From NCBI RefSeq assembly GCF_021440085.1, contig NZ_JAKCPW010000007.1, forward strand, positions 310,001 through 374,000: a DNA stretch of 64,000 bases, read 5' to 3'. Numbering within the stretch: the stretch's first letter is position 1; the number at the start of each line of letters is the position of its first letter. The position numbers and the translations under genes were made by a program. The notes beneath the pieces were generated by a model that saw only the letters and a list, made by a program, of their open reading frames with translations, was not told the DNA's origin and did no database searches. Shown here in pieces: positions 44,301 through 52,912 of the stretch. This DNA comes from Dyadobacter sp. CY261. GTDB lineage: Bacteria > Bacteroidota > Bacteroidia > Cytophagales > Spirosomataceae.

Positions 44301-45587
44301 ACACCAACTGGCGGGCATGTGTACCTGCGTCTGACTAATGTTCACACGGAGGGCGGCACTGATGGCTCCGGCAGTGAGATCGGCCATGGAAACAATGGCT
44401 GTGGAGGGGCTCGCCAGGGAAGCGAAGATTTGCTCGGCAGCCAGGAATATTATGCAGCAGTTTTGCCGCTTTCACAGCCGGATGGGGAATGGATTTCAAT
44501 CCACATTTGCAATACAGGCCCGGGCATCGAAGCTGATAAGGTACCCCTGATCTTCGACCGGTTTTTCCAGGTTCCCGGTCAGTCAGCGACCGAAACAGGC
44601 GGGACCGGAATTGGCTTGGCACTGGTGCGGGAACTGGTGTCGCTGATGCAGGGAGAACTGGGGGTGCGAAGCGCACCGGGCCGGGGAGCCGAGTTTGTGG
44701 TGCGTTTCCGGCGCACGCGGCAAGCCCCATTCGGATCATTGCCCGTGGTTGAGCCGGTTGCCGTTAGCCCGCACATGCCGGATGCCACCGGGATCATCGA
44801 TGAAGTGGCTGAGGAAAAGCCTGTTCTTCTGCTCGTGGAAGATAACGAGGATGTAGCCGCCTACATCGTATCCGCGCTGAATACCGATTATCGCATTATC
44901 CGGGCCGGGAATGGTCAGGGAGGCATAGATTTGGCTTTGGAAGCCATCCCGGACCTGATCCTGACCGACGTGATGATGCCTGTTAAAGATGGTTATGAAT
45001 TATGCGATACGCTGAAAAATAGTCCCGCGACAAGCCATATTCCCATTGTGATGCTAACGGCCCGGGCGGGAGTGAGCGACAGGATCAGCGGACTCCGGCG
45101 GGGCGTCGACGCATATCTGACCAAACCGTTTCAACGGGAGGAGTTGCAGGTGGTGCTGAGCAATCTGCTTCAATCCCGCCGTCGGCTATGGGCGCATTAT
45201 GGTCATCGAATGATGGAAATGCAGGAGCCGGGACTTCCGCCTGTTGAAGAAAACGAATCTTTGGAAACTTCGTTTTTGCAGAAATTGCGCTTGGTACTAG
45301 AGGCACAGTGGGTGAACAACCCGTTGTCTATGGAAGCCATTTGCCACCAGATCGGGATGAGCCGCTCTTCGCTCCACCGCAAGATGGTCGCCCTCACGGG
45401 CATGTCGGTCACCCGTTACGACCGCTCACTCCGCATGGCCCAGGCCCGCCACTTGCTCACAACCACCCCGATGAGCATTTCGGAAGTGGCCTATGCGGTC
45501 GGATTTGAAGACCCGAAGTATTTTACCCGGTTGTTTTCCGAAGAACTCGGTCAGTCGCCGACCGAATTCCGGCGTCTGGGACAGTAG
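41376..45587 (+). CDS. Hybrid two-component system sensor kinase/response regulator (HTCS)
   Basis: Protein of 1403 residues, GTG start chosen because it gives a clean signal peptide (S-L-V-L-S-V-F-I-L-L-C-T-S). Order: periplasmic two-component-regulator propeller repeats (about 30-680, with W-F-G-T, W-L-G-T, L-W-L-S signatures); Y_Y_Y domain (about 690-775); one membrane helix (about 780-805); HisKA with phospho-His852 in F-F-A-N-I-S-H-E-F-R-T-P-L; HATPase with D-N-A-like N box and G-T-G-I-G-L-A; receiver with phospho-Asp1198 in L-T-D-V-M-M-P; C-terminal AraC helix-turn-helix (about 1290-1400). All steps of signalling are in one chain, typical of glycan sensing in Bacteroidota, but no susCD or glycosidase is adjacent; two methyltransferases follow. 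Just after the signal a 15-base unit is tandemly repeated (41443-41472), giving A-A-R-P-S/A-A-R-P-Y. Confidence 0.93.
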   Translation: MKAPSLVLSVFILLCTSAKGQPGAARPSAARPYVAWVKHYGPENGLAHREVNAIFQDRQGFMWFGTRFGLSRFDGKTFTNFTKDRNGLAFDDIQSIAQDADGLLWLMGPYGESRISLFNPLTGATIPFEKKFGKKHIGSYLNIPQRLVGSPDGTIFFANHRPAILSSYHPKSGLRHVRLSRFQQVTIRQTTVRNTVWAIADGNDLVELDTDGRILRQFPHSEGLMASCLGQRNAGTEFCYLTVNTSGEATHAYWIDQSGNRQELSREQRPSLPQQLFPVCYAFDKSGLIWDGTRLRDSTGVILLDISDQLAGEAVINRCFFADQNGSMWLGTSFGVYQVKVAPNYFRRLFYNASYTGEKTAAIRGIVASGDTVYASFEKFGIYAGNANDGSVRKILSDPRNPPNVTLTNHSPGRLLAGVGSRLVDYDRKTGAQTVFELPNNSTIWTVHPFGAGQWLAGGRLGLWWVHPEMGQIESFTRYNQFQELAQSHVLHIAPDRKGTFWVCSGTGLYTVDPVKGITARYWSGGKGRFYLPADAYAYFYQDQNGFYWLGTSNAGMIRWDRLRNKYRQFRRSEGLTNDNIHAIYPDRRGRLWLSSDRGIMQFDPIRLTTRAYFTQDGITHDEFNRIAHFQDKTGRLYFGGLNGITSFDPRDFENEKPPAPLPMRLVSFRQFDHSASRLKDKTEELTKTGKIVIRPGEQTAVIDFTMLNFTDAEKDVYAFQLQGLDNAWTQQTESSLRLGNLPYGKYRLLVKGQAANGQWSANTLAIGVDVRRPFYLQVWFLAIAVLLLMAAIWGWLKWRIWNHRHEQLRLQAEIRQATARIEQDKQVIERQARSLHQLNEAKSRFFANISHEFRTPLTVILGMTSELKRYGPDEVVERSHRTADLIERNGSRLLRLINQILDLSKLESGAMSWQPIRVDLIRFARYVAESFDTMAAAKGVQMHFHSDEPTLEADFDKDKLQDILSNLLTNAIKFTPTGGHVYLRLTNVHTEGGTDGSGSEIGHGNNGCGGARQGSEDLLGSQEYYAAVLPLSQPDGEWISIHICNTGPGIEADKVPLIFDRFFQVPGQSATETGGTGIGLALVRELVSLMQGELGVRSAPGRGAEFVVRFRRTRQAPFGSLPVVEPVAVSPHMPDATGIIDEVAEEKPVLLLVEDNEDVAAYIVSALNTDYRIIRAGNGQGGIDLALEAIPDLILTDVMMPVKDGYELCDTLKNSPATSHIPIVMLTARAGVSDRISGLRRGVDAYLTKPFQREELQVVLSNLLQSRRRLWAHYGHRMMEMQEPGLPPVEENESLETSFLQKLRLVLEAQWVNNPLSMEAICHQIGMSRSSLHRKMVALTGMSVTRYDRSLRMAQARHLLTTTPMSISEVAYAVGFEDPKYFTRLFSEELGQSPTEFRRLGQ

Positions 45588-45668
45588 TCCACCTTTTTGG
45601 GTGTGTAGTCCACCTGTGCCCTTGCGTTCTTCCGTAAGTTTGTCCTGCACCTAAACTATATCATTCCA

Positions 45669-46712
45669 ATGGCAACAGATCAGGCTATTGAACCTTCTCC
45701 TGAAAGCATCCTCCAGATGGGTACCGGCTTTTGGGCATCCAAAGTATTGTTGACCGCCGTCGACTTCGACTTGTTTACCCTGCTGGCAGAAACCGGCCCG
45801 CTTACCGCAGGCGAATTGAAACAAAAACTGGACCTGCATTGCACCGACCGGCACCTGTTCGACTTCCTGGATACGCTCACCGGATTGGGCTTTTTAAACC
45901 GCACGGGTATCCTGGAAACTGCCAGCTATTCCAATTCGCCCGATACCGACTTGTTTCTCGACATGAAAAAGCCAGCCTATGTCGGTGGAATACTGAAAAT
46001 GCTAAACAATCGCCTCTACGGTTTCTGGGGAACGTTGGAAGAAGGGCTGAGGACCGGAAAGCCGCAAAATGAAGCAAAGCAGGGAGAGAACCTGTTTGAC
46101 GCCATTTACAAATCGCCCGAACAGCTGGAAAACTTTATGAACGCCATGAGCGGCATTCAGGTAGGGGCGTTTATGGCTTTTGCTCAGAAGTTCGATTTTT
46201 CTAAATACAAAACGCTGACCGATGCAGGTGGTTCGAGCGGCTTGCTGTCGATGACCGTTGCCAATCACCAGCCGCACATGTCCTGCACGAGCGTGGATTT
46301 GCCGGGCGTTACCGCCATCGCGGAAAAAAAAATCGCTAATGCGGGTTTGAACGGCCGGGTGAAAGCGGTATCCGGCGACTTTTTTAAGGATCCATTTCCG
46401 GCCGCCGATGTGGTAGTGATGGGCAATATCCTTCATGACTGGGATGAAGAACAAAAGATCAGCCTGATGAGGAGTGCATACACCGCATTGCCGAAAGGGG
46501 GCGCTTTTATAGCCATTGAAAATGTCATTGACGACGACAGGAAGACCAATGTATTTGGTCTGTTGATGAGTTTAAATATGCTGATCGAAACAGGCACCGG
46601 CTTCGACTATACCTTACCCGATTTCAACCGGTGGGCCCGGCAGGTGGGATTCAGCTCCACCTCGCTGCTGCCCCTGGCAGGGCCGACTAGCGCGGCCATT
46701 GCCATCAAATAA
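45669..46712 (+). CDS. SAM-dependent O-methyltransferase, hydroxyindole/caffeate-type fold
   Basis: Protein of 347 residues. N-terminal winged-helix dimerisation domain (about 10-100, L-T-A-G-E-L-K-Q-K-L) and a class I methyltransferase domain with the SAM loop D-A-G-G-S-S-G-L-L (about 182-190) and the H-D-W-D-E-E motif holding the general-base His, as in acetylserotonin, caffeate and polyketide O-methyltransferases. It would methylate a phenolic hydroxyl of an unknown small molecule. It is followed after 32 bases by a second methyltransferase, so the two may act in one pathway, possibly under the upstream hybrid sensor. Confidence 0.85.
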   Translation: MATDQAIEPSPESILQMGTGFWASKVLLTAVDFDLFTLLAETGPLTAGELKQKLDLHCTDRHLFDFLDTLTGLGFLNRTGILETASYSNSPDTDLFLDMKKPAYVGGILKMLNNRLYGFWGTLEEGLRTGKPQNEAKQGENLFDAIYKSPEQLENFMNAMSGIQVGAFMAFAQKFDFSKYKTLTDAGGSSGLLSMTVANHQPHMSCTSVDLPGVTAIAEKKIANAGLNGRVKAVSGDFFKDPFPAADVVVMGNILHDWDEEQKISLMRSAYTALPKGGAFIAIENVIDDDRKTNVFGLLMSLNMLIETGTGFDYTLPDFNRWARQVGFSSTSLLPLAGPTSAAIAIK

Positions 46713-46744
46713 TGTTCAAAACCAACTAAATCAAACGAATAGAC

Positions 46745-47545
46745 ATGGAAAAGACAGCACCGGAAGTTTATGCGCAGATAGACAATGACCTTTACAATGA
46801 GAAAGGCGACCTTTGGTGGAACCCCGAGAATGTTTTGCACATCCTGAAAACGTCGGTGAACCCCTGGCGCGTAGGTGTTGCCACCAACGCTTTAAGGAAA
46901 CTCAACTTTGACCCAAAAGGCAAAACAGCCCTTGAAGTAGGCAGCGGCGGGGGAATTCTGACCGAAGAAATTTCGAGAATGGGATTCATTACCACGGGCA
47001 TCGAGCCGGCAGAGGAGTCGATCCGTACCGCTGCGGGCCATGCGAAGGCGATGGGGCTCGACATTACGTATGATCAGGGCACCGGCGAGCGTCTTCCTTA
47101 TCCCGATGCGTCGTTCGACTGCGTGTTTTGTTGCGATGTCCTGGAACACGTGGCCGATTTGCCCAAGGTAATTTCTGAAATTTCCAGAGTGCTCAAACCC
47201 AATGGCGTTTTCCTGTATGACACCCTCAACAGAACGTTTATCAGTAACCTTGTAGCCATCAAAATATGGCAGGAATGGAAACGGTGGGCATTTATGCCGC
47301 CTAACCTCCACGTGTGGAAAATGTTTATCAAGCCCGAAGAAATCAAAGGACTTTTAGCCAAAAACGGGTTCGACTGGAAAGAACACAGAGGGTCCGAACC
47401 CAATGTATCCATCCCCAAAATGCTGGGGTACCTCCGAAAACGCGTGAAAGGGGAGTGGACATTTGCGGAACTTGGGCAGAATTTCTGGTTGGTAGAGAGC
47501 AATGATATGAATATACTTTACGCGGGTTATGCCGTGAAGAGGTAG
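46745..47545 (+). CDS. UbiG-like class I methyltransferase
   Basis: Protein of 266 residues. SAM motif L-E-V-G-S-G-G-G-I-L-T-E-E (about 61-73), acidic ribose-binding Glu in G-I-E-P-A, and C-C-D-V-L-E-H-V motif, closest in style to UbiG 3-O-methylases (W-W-x-P-E and E-I-S-R-V-L-K-P-N-G also present). Bacteroidota normally make menaquinone, not ubiquinone, so a role in ubiquinone synthesis is unlikely; with the O-methyltransferase upstream it more likely tailors a secondary metabolite or lipid. It converges, with an 8-base gap and no visible terminator, on the permease gene. Confidence 0.78.
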   Translation: MEKTAPEVYAQIDNDLYNEKGDLWWNPENVLHILKTSVNPWRVGVATNALRKLNFDPKGKTALEVGSGGGILTEEISRMGFITTGIEPAEESIRTAAGHAKAMGLDITYDQGTGERLPYPDASFDCVFCCDVLEHVADLPKVISEISRVLKPNGVFLYDTLNRTFISNLVAIKIWQEWKRWAFMPPNLHVWKMFIKPEEIKGLLAKNGFDWKEHRGSEPNVSIPKMLGYLRKRVKGEWTFAELGQNFWLVESNDMNILYAGYAVKR

Positions 47546-47553
47546 GGGGTGGT

Positions 47554-50160
47554 CTACTCGCTACGCAAACTTTTCACCGGGTTCATCAAAGCCGCTTTGA
47601 TCGTCTGAAAACTGATCGTGAGCAGCGCAATGGCCGTCGCCAGCATGCCCGCAAGGGCGATTACCCACCATTCGAAGTTCGTTTGGTATGCGAAACTTTG
47701 CAGCCAGCGGGTCATGGCGTACCAGGCGATCGGTGCTGCCAGGACGATCGCGATCAATATCAGTTTCAGGAAGTCGCGGGAAAGCAATGTAACCACGCCG
47801 GTGACTGTTGCGCCTAGTACTTTACGCACGCCGATCTCTTTGGTGCGCTGTTCGGCCATAAAGGCGGATAGCCCGTAGAGTCCCAGACAGGATATGAAAA
47901 TCGCAAGTCCGGCAAATAAGTTGAAGATACCCCCCATCTGCTGCTCAGTGCGGTAGAGGTTGTCAAGGTCCTTGTCCAGAAAGCCGAATGTGAACGGATA
48001 GGCGGGGTTGAGTTGCCGGTTTATCTTTTCCAATGCCAGAATAGTTTCCTCGTTGTTGTCAGGTTCCGTGCGGACCATCACGACGCCTCCCCATTTGTTG
48101 AGCCGTAGTATCAACGGTTCCATGGCATATTGCAGTGATTTGAAATGAAAATCTTTGACGACGCCTATGATTGTCCCTTTCTCGTCGCCGAATGTAAGGT
48201 TTTTTCCTACGGCATTACCCAGGTTCAGGCCCATGATCTGCATGGCCTTTTCATTGATCATATAATTGGAACTATCACCCGTAAACGTACTGGTGAAACC
48301 ACGACCAGCCAGCACCTTAGTTTTAAAAACATCGACAAAATTTTCATCCACATTCAAGTTGGGGAAAACGACCTGGTTAGGGCTAGTTTGCCCATCCCAA
48401 AAAACCTCGATCGTGCCGGAGATAAGAGCTGTGGGCAGGTCGGAAATAATGGAAAAATGTTCGGTGAAGGGATTTTGGGCCAATGCTGTTTTCAGGGCCT
48501 GCTGTTTTCCCCATATTTCACCGGTCATCGGCATGTAAAGCAGGTTGGATTTATCAAAACCCAGGTTTCGTTTTTTGATAAAATCCAATTGCCTGTAAAC
48601 TACGGTCGTTCCGACAAGCAGCACGATGGCGACTACAAACTGCGTGACTACCAAAGCATTCCGGAAAATCAGGTTGCCGCCGGCTACTCTCATCTTGCCT
48701 TTCAGCACTTTTACCGGCGCGAAGCCCGAAAGGAACAGCGCAGGATAACTGCCGGAGATCAGGCCGGTGAGCACGGCAATGCCTACGAGGCTCATCAGAA
48801 TCTTGCCGTCCAGCAAATGAATCGCCAGCGTTTTCTCAGTCAGCATGGTGAAAATGGGCAGCATCAGGTACACGATGCAGATCGCGATGAAAAGGGAAAG
48901 AAATGAGAAGATCAGCGACTCGCCCAGGAATTGGAAAACGAGCTGATAGCGGCCGGCGCCCACCACTTTGCGCAGTCCCACCTCTTTGGCCCTGCGTTCG
49001 GAACGTGCGGTGGCGAGGTTCATGAAGTTAATACATGCTACCATCAGAATGAAGATAGCAACCACGAAGAATATGTTGACATACTGAATGTTACCATGGC
49101 CCGGGAGGTCGATCTGCAAGTCGGAATGCAAATGGATATCGGTCAGAGGCTGTAATTGAAACCCGACATTGAGTGCCTTTACGTGCTTCTTGTGAATGTC
49201 GACGATCCGTTTGGCCAGCTTTTGCCGGGCAGGGATAGAGGCGGCCGCCTGGTCGTCGAGCCGGAAGTAGGTATAAAAATTGAAGTTTCCCCACGTATCT
49301 GTTTTCAGGTCCCAATCCGTTTTGGCGAGGGTTTTCATCGGAATGATGAAATCAAACTGCAAATGGGAATTGGAGGGCGTGTTGGCCAGTACACCCGCAA
49401 CGGTAAAATTTTCCTTGTTGTTGACGCGGATCGTTTTGCCGAGCACATCCTGGGTGCCAAAGTATTTTTCGGCCATTTCTTCGGTGACCAGCAGTGCGCC
49501 CGGATCTTGCAGGGCAGTTGCCGCATTGCCTCTTAAAACTGGAAAGGAGAAAACCTGCAAAAAATTGGAATCGGCGAAAAAGACGCGTTTTTCTTCCAGC
49601 TTCTTTTCGCCCACTTCCAGCAGCATGGTAACAGGTTTGCTCAATCGCGTGCCGGCTTCGATCTGAGGCAGTTGTGTTTGAAGTCCTCTGGCCATTCCCG
49701 CCGGGCTCACGGCCGCTCTGAAATCGCCGGCATTGCAGGTCAGGCGGACAATCTGGTCGGCGTGCTTATGAAACCGGTCGTAGCTGAGCTCGTTCTGCAC
49801 CCACAGGAGGATCAGTATACTGCAAGCCATCCCGATGGAAAGCCCGGCAATGTTTAACACCGAATAGGCCTTTTGGCGGACGATATTCCGCCAGGCGATC
49901 TTAAAGTAGTTCTTTAGCATATCAGGGTTCAGAAAAAATGGTTGATCGTATGAGGTTTTACTTTTTCGTTTTCGCACAAATGGCGGGATGACCGACATCA
50001 CATTCAGGAGGTAGCGCAGAATAGCCCTGCTTCTTCCGGAACGGGCATACCAGTATGTATACAATTCGTCCAGGTCGCCTTCCACTTCCTCGATCGTATT
50101 TTGCGGGTGCAGCCAGCGAAGCAGGGTTTTCGCCCACTGCGGCGGTTGTGGTGTGTTCAT
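47554..50160 (-). CDS. FtsX/MacB-type ABC transporter permease (PadR-linked type)
   Basis: Protein of 868 residues from the ATG at 50160, which overlaps the PadR stop codon (ATGA). Same architecture as the two other permeases: prefix domain (P-P-Q-W-A-K-T-L-L-R-W, E-V-E-G-D-L-D-E-L-Y), M-L-K-N-Y-F-K-I-A-W-R-N-I, two periplasmic MacB-like domains and two FtsX helix bundles, C-terminal N-P-V-K-S-L-R-S-E. It is closer in sequence to the one at 33829 than to the one at 36608 by eye. Translational coupling with PadR marks it as that regulator's target. No ATPase gene nearby. Confidence 0.88.
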   Translation of the reverse strand: MNTPQPPQWAKTLLRWLHPQNTIEEVEGDLDELYTYWYARSGRSRAILRYLLNVMSVIPPFVRKRKSKTSYDQPFFLNPDMLKNYFKIAWRNIVRQKAYSVLNIAGLSIGMACSILILLWVQNELSYDRFHKHADQIVRLTCNAGDFRAAVSPAGMARGLQTQLPQIEAGTRLSKPVTMLLEVGEKKLEEKRVFFADSNFLQVFSFPVLRGNAATALQDPGALLVTEEMAEKYFGTQDVLGKTIRVNNKENFTVAGVLANTPSNSHLQFDFIIPMKTLAKTDWDLKTDTWGNFNFYTYFRLDDQAAASIPARQKLAKRIVDIHKKHVKALNVGFQLQPLTDIHLHSDLQIDLPGHGNIQYVNIFFVVAIFILMVACINFMNLATARSERRAKEVGLRKVVGAGRYQLVFQFLGESLIFSFLSLFIAICIVYLMLPIFTMLTEKTLAIHLLDGKILMSLVGIAVLTGLISGSYPALFLSGFAPVKVLKGKMRVAGGNLIFRNALVVTQFVVAIVLLVGTTVVYRQLDFIKKRNLGFDKSNLLYMPMTGEIWGKQQALKTALAQNPFTEHFSIISDLPTALISGTIEVFWDGQTSPNQVVFPNLNVDENFVDVFKTKVLAGRGFTSTFTGDSSNYMINEKAMQIMGLNLGNAVGKNLTFGDEKGTIIGVVKDFHFKSLQYAMEPLILRLNKWGGVVMVRTEPDNNEETILALEKINRQLNPAYPFTFGFLDKDLDNLYRTEQQMGGIFNLFAGLAIFISCLGLYGLSAFMAEQRTKEIGVRKVLGATVTGVVTLLSRDFLKLILIAIVLAAPIAWYAMTRWLQSFAYQTNFEWWVIALAGMLATAIALLTISFQTIKAALMNPVKSLRSE

Positions 50161-50495
50161 AGGGTGCTCGTTCTCAAAGTATTGTCGGGCATTAATTGCC
50201 AAAGCTTGTCGCGCATTTGCTGAATATCGGCCAGTGCCCGGTTCCCCAGTGCCGTTACCCTGAAAAGGCGCTTCCGCCGACCGCCACGTTCGGTGGTCGC
50301 ACCGCCTAATTCTGAGCTCACAAATCCTTTTTCTTCGAGGCGGATCAATGTGTTGTGAACCGCGCCAAATGTGACGACCCTCCCCGCATGCCGCTCGATC
50401 TCCTGGCTGACGGTCACCCCGTATGCCTGACCGTCGAGGATAGCGATCATCAGCAAAACGAGTTCTTCAAATTCCCCCAGATAAGTTCGTCGCAT
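50157..50495 (-). CDS. PadR-family transcriptional regulator
   Basis: Protein of 112 residues, ATG at 50495 (M-R-R-T-Y-L-G-E-F-E-E-L-V-L-L-M); the longer frame lacks family similarity at its N-terminus. Winged helix with V-H-N-T-L-I-R-L-E-E-K-G-F and R-G-G-R-R-K-R-L-F-R-V-T. Its TGA overlaps the permease ATG by 4 bases, so the two are expressed together. No clear dyad of the kind seen at 33454 was found in front of it. Confidence 0.9.
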   Translation of the reverse strand: MRRTYLGEFEELVLLMIAILDGQAYGVTVSQEIERHAGRVVTFGAVHNTLIRLEEKGFVSSELGGATTERGGRRKRLFRVTALGNRALADIQQMRDKLWQLMPDNTLRTSTL

Positions 50496-50524
50496 CAGCA
50501 CGATGATTAGTTTATATTTTTTAG

Positions 50525-50540
50525 TACAAATGCATGCCAC
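50525..50540 (-). promoter_or_regulatory. Degenerate sigma-54-like promoter of the third PadR/permease pair
   Basis: Read on the minus strand, GTGGCATGCATTTGTA aligns with the other three promoters but has one base less between the boxes and GT at -12. Position (about 30 bases before the ATG) agrees with the others. The weak match makes this uncertain on its own. Confidence 0.35.
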
Positions 50541-50623
50541 CGCGCGAAAACGTGCGACGCATTGCCTGCAAGCCTTTTTTCGCTGTTTTAGAAAAGAAGT
50601 TTTGTTCGCAAAAGGACGTAAAG

Positions 50624-50639
50624 TGTCCGCTAACGGACA
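50624..50639 (-). promoter_or_regulatory. Enhancer-like site TGTCC-N6-GGACA upstream of the third PadR
   Basis: TGTCCGCTAACGGACA has perfect 6-bp arms around 4 bases and lies 84 bases upstream of the -24-like box. It falls in the 164-base gap between the TonB receptor end and the PadR start, where no other feature competes. Confidence 0.6.
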
Positions 50640-50659
50640 ACCCGAATGGGTGTCTGTAT

Positions 50660-52912
50660 TTAAATCCTGAACCCTATGGAGAGGTAACCTGTGCGCCCGT
50701 CGCTTGGAATAATACCAGGCCCCGGAAAGCCCAATGCGCGGCGTGTGAAGTAATGTTTATTGAGCAAATTGTTGACGCTCATACTAATGCTGAATTTGCT
50801 CAAACGGTAATTGGCTGTCCAGTCAAACAGTTGATAGGCAGGGACTTCACCCACTAGGCCGTCGGCGGTGTGGGGCGAGTTGTAGGCGTCGGAGTATTGC
50901 ATGCTGGTGTAGGCCGTCTGAACAGTCGTGCCGAAACGGCCTCTGCGGTAGGTAATGCCCGCCCGCGTAATGAGTTTGGGTGCAAACTCCACCTGCCGCC
51001 CGACGATCAATGTGGTCAGCAGCGGGTTAATGGCTTTTGTATACTGGGCATCGGTGTAAGCAATGCTTGCAAACAGGGAAAGATCGCCCGTTTCCTTGTG
51101 CAGCGCGAACAGCCGGAAGAAATTGATTTCACCATAAGCTTCCACGCCCCGGCTGCGCGAACGGCCGACGTTGGTGCGGTAGCGGATCACTTCCAGGCCG
51201 TCGTCGCTGGCTTTGCGAATGATACCGATGCGGTTGTTATAATCCAGATAATAGGCGCTCAGGTCGAAATGGAGCCAATCTTTGTGGTGCCCGCGAAAAC
51301 CAAGATCGGCATTGAAGCCGGTGACGTCTTTCAGGTCGGGATCGACCTGAAAGTTGGGCGTTCTGACCTGAATATCAGAGAAATTGACCGGGCTGTAATT
51401 TTGGGAAATATTAAAGTAAAGCTCCGCTTTCTGCGTCAGTGCATAATTCACGCCAATCCCGAATAGCGGAAAAGCACGCGTTTTCGATTGCCTGCCGGGC
51501 ACATTAGCACCGGTTTTCTCCTCGATGCTGTACCCGCGGGCATTGGTATTGATGTATTCCATCCGAAAGCCTGGCGTTACCGTCCATTTGCCGCTCAGCC
51601 AAAGCACATTCTCGATAAACAGCGCGGCATTGTGGGAGGGAAACAGGTAGTCGAATTCGTCTACCTTTCCGGGATCGGGGAAATGGAATTCGGCATCCTT
51701 GCCGGTGAAACCGGTACCTTGTTTCTTCCGCGTATGACCCTGAAAGTAACGTGCGCCGGCCAGCATGGACGATACTTTTCCGGCCACGCGGTAACGGTGC
51801 AAAAGCCGGATTTCGCCGCCCCAGTTGCGGTAGTGGTCGTAAGAAAGCTGTCGGCGGGCGGTGGTATCGGTCTTGTCGCGCAGGGGATTGATAATGTTCC
51901 CGACGGAACCGCGACCAGCGATGAGCCCGTAGGCGCGTACATTCAGGCGCGTGGCTTCGCTTAATGCATAATCCAGATAAGCCGCCGGAATGGTCCATTG
52001 GGCTTTGAACCAGTTGCCATTGCGGTAACTGGCCTGCGGGTCGGCCTCGAATTGCGCGTCGGTCAGTCCGCCGGGCTGCTTCATGAGGTAATCCATGAAT
52101 GTAAGTTCTGCACCGGCTTTAAGCTTGGGCGTAAGCTGCCACGTCAATGCGCCGTAACCTGCATTCAGGTTGAGATTAGTATTCGAACGCCAGCCATCGG
52201 CCTGCTTATGTTGGTAAAATGCATAATAGTTGACTTTCCCTACCTGTCCGCCAACGGCATTGAAGGAGTTGAAAACACCATAAGTACCGATCGTTTGCCG
52301 GGAGTCCAGTTCAAATTTTTTATCCGGATTTCCCTTTTTGAACTGAAAATTAAGCAAGCCACCAAACTGGGTGCCATACTGCAATGAAGCCGCGCCGCGC
52401 ACGATCTCGATGCGGTCGATGGCTTCGGCGGGCGGCGTGTAGTAGCTCTCGGGATAACCGATCGGATCGGCGGAAATGTCGTAGCCGTTCTGGCGGGAGT
52501 TGAATTCCGTGGTGCGGTTGGGGTTCAGGCCGCGCGTGGCAATACCAAGCTGCACGCCATAGGAGTCGTTTTCGATAATATTCACGCCCGGCACGCGGGA
52601 GTAGATCTGCCTTGCGTTGTTGGTAGCCAGGTTGGCATTCAGGTTGTCGGGGACTACCACTTCGTTTTTCTTTCCTGCATAAATACCCATATTCTCGACA
52701 TCGGAAAGGCGGCGCAGGCCATTCACGTCCGTTTTGGCATCCCTGATTTGCAGTTCTTCCAACTGCTTCACATCCTGCGCCCCAGCCATATGAGCCAGCA
52801 GGAAAATGCCGCATAATACACAGCTGTTTTTATATAATCTATTCAAAATCAATATTTTAATACAAAATAAAAAACTAATTTTTCCAGGCTGTGATCCATT
52901 GTTTAGGGGCAA
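50660..52912 (-). CDS. TonB-dependent outer-membrane receptor, FecA-like (iron chelate)
   Basis: Protein of 750 residues as drawn from the ATG at 52912; this start overlaps the HTTM gene by 38 bases, and the hydrophobic export signal (V-L-C-G-I-F-L-L-A-H-M-A-G-A) begins only near residue 30, so the true start may be internal (TTG at 52852 or 52846). Plug at about 70-200 (A-R-Q-I-Y-S-R-V-P-G-V-N, I-A-T-R-G-L-N-P-N-R-T-x-E-F-N-S-R-Q-N-G-Y) resembles FecA-type ferric-dicitrate receptors; the barrel ends in G-F-R-I. It lacks an STN domain, so no FecR-type signalling. It is the last gene of the imelysin/di-haem/HTTM operon and is its probable uptake gate. Confidence 0.87.
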   Translation of the reverse strand: MPLNNGSQPGKISFLFCIKILILNRLYKNSCVLCGIFLLAHMAGAQDVKQLEELQIRDAKTDVNGLRRLSDVENMGIYAGKKNEVVVPDNLNANLATNNARQIYSRVPGVNIIENDSYGVQLGIATRGLNPNRTTEFNSRQNGYDISADPIGYPESYYTPPAEAIDRIEIVRGAASLQYGTQFGGLLNFQFKKGNPDKKFELDSRQTIGTYGVFNSFNAVGGQVGKVNYYAFYQHKQADGWRSNTNLNLNAGYGALTWQLTPKLKAGAELTFMDYLMKQPGGLTDAQFEADPQASYRNGNWFKAQWTIPAAYLDYALSEATRLNVRAYGLIAGRGSVGNIINPLRDKTDTTARRQLSYDHYRNWGGEIRLLHRYRVAGKVSSMLAGARYFQGHTRKKQGTGFTGKDAEFHFPDPGKVDEFDYLFPSHNAALFIENVLWLSGKWTVTPGFRMEYINTNARGYSIEEKTGANVPGRQSKTRAFPLFGIGVNYALTQKAELYFNISQNYSPVNFSDIQVRTPNFQVDPDLKDVTGFNADLGFRGHHKDWLHFDLSAYYLDYNNRIGIIRKASDDGLEVIRYRTNVGRSRSRGVEAYGEINFFRLFALHKETGDLSLFASIAYTDAQYTKAINPLLTTLIVGRQVEFAPKLITRAGITYRRGRFGTTVQTAYTSMQYSDAYNSPHTADGLVGEVPAYQLFDWTANYRLSKFSISMSVNNLLNKHYFTRRALGFPGPGIIPSDGRTGYLSIGFRI

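Noticed and set aside
48145..48906. 253-codon open frame on the plus strand inside the third permease
   Set aside because: It is antisense to a well-conserved FtsX-type permease, has no recognisable domain and no start context; a shadow of codon bias.
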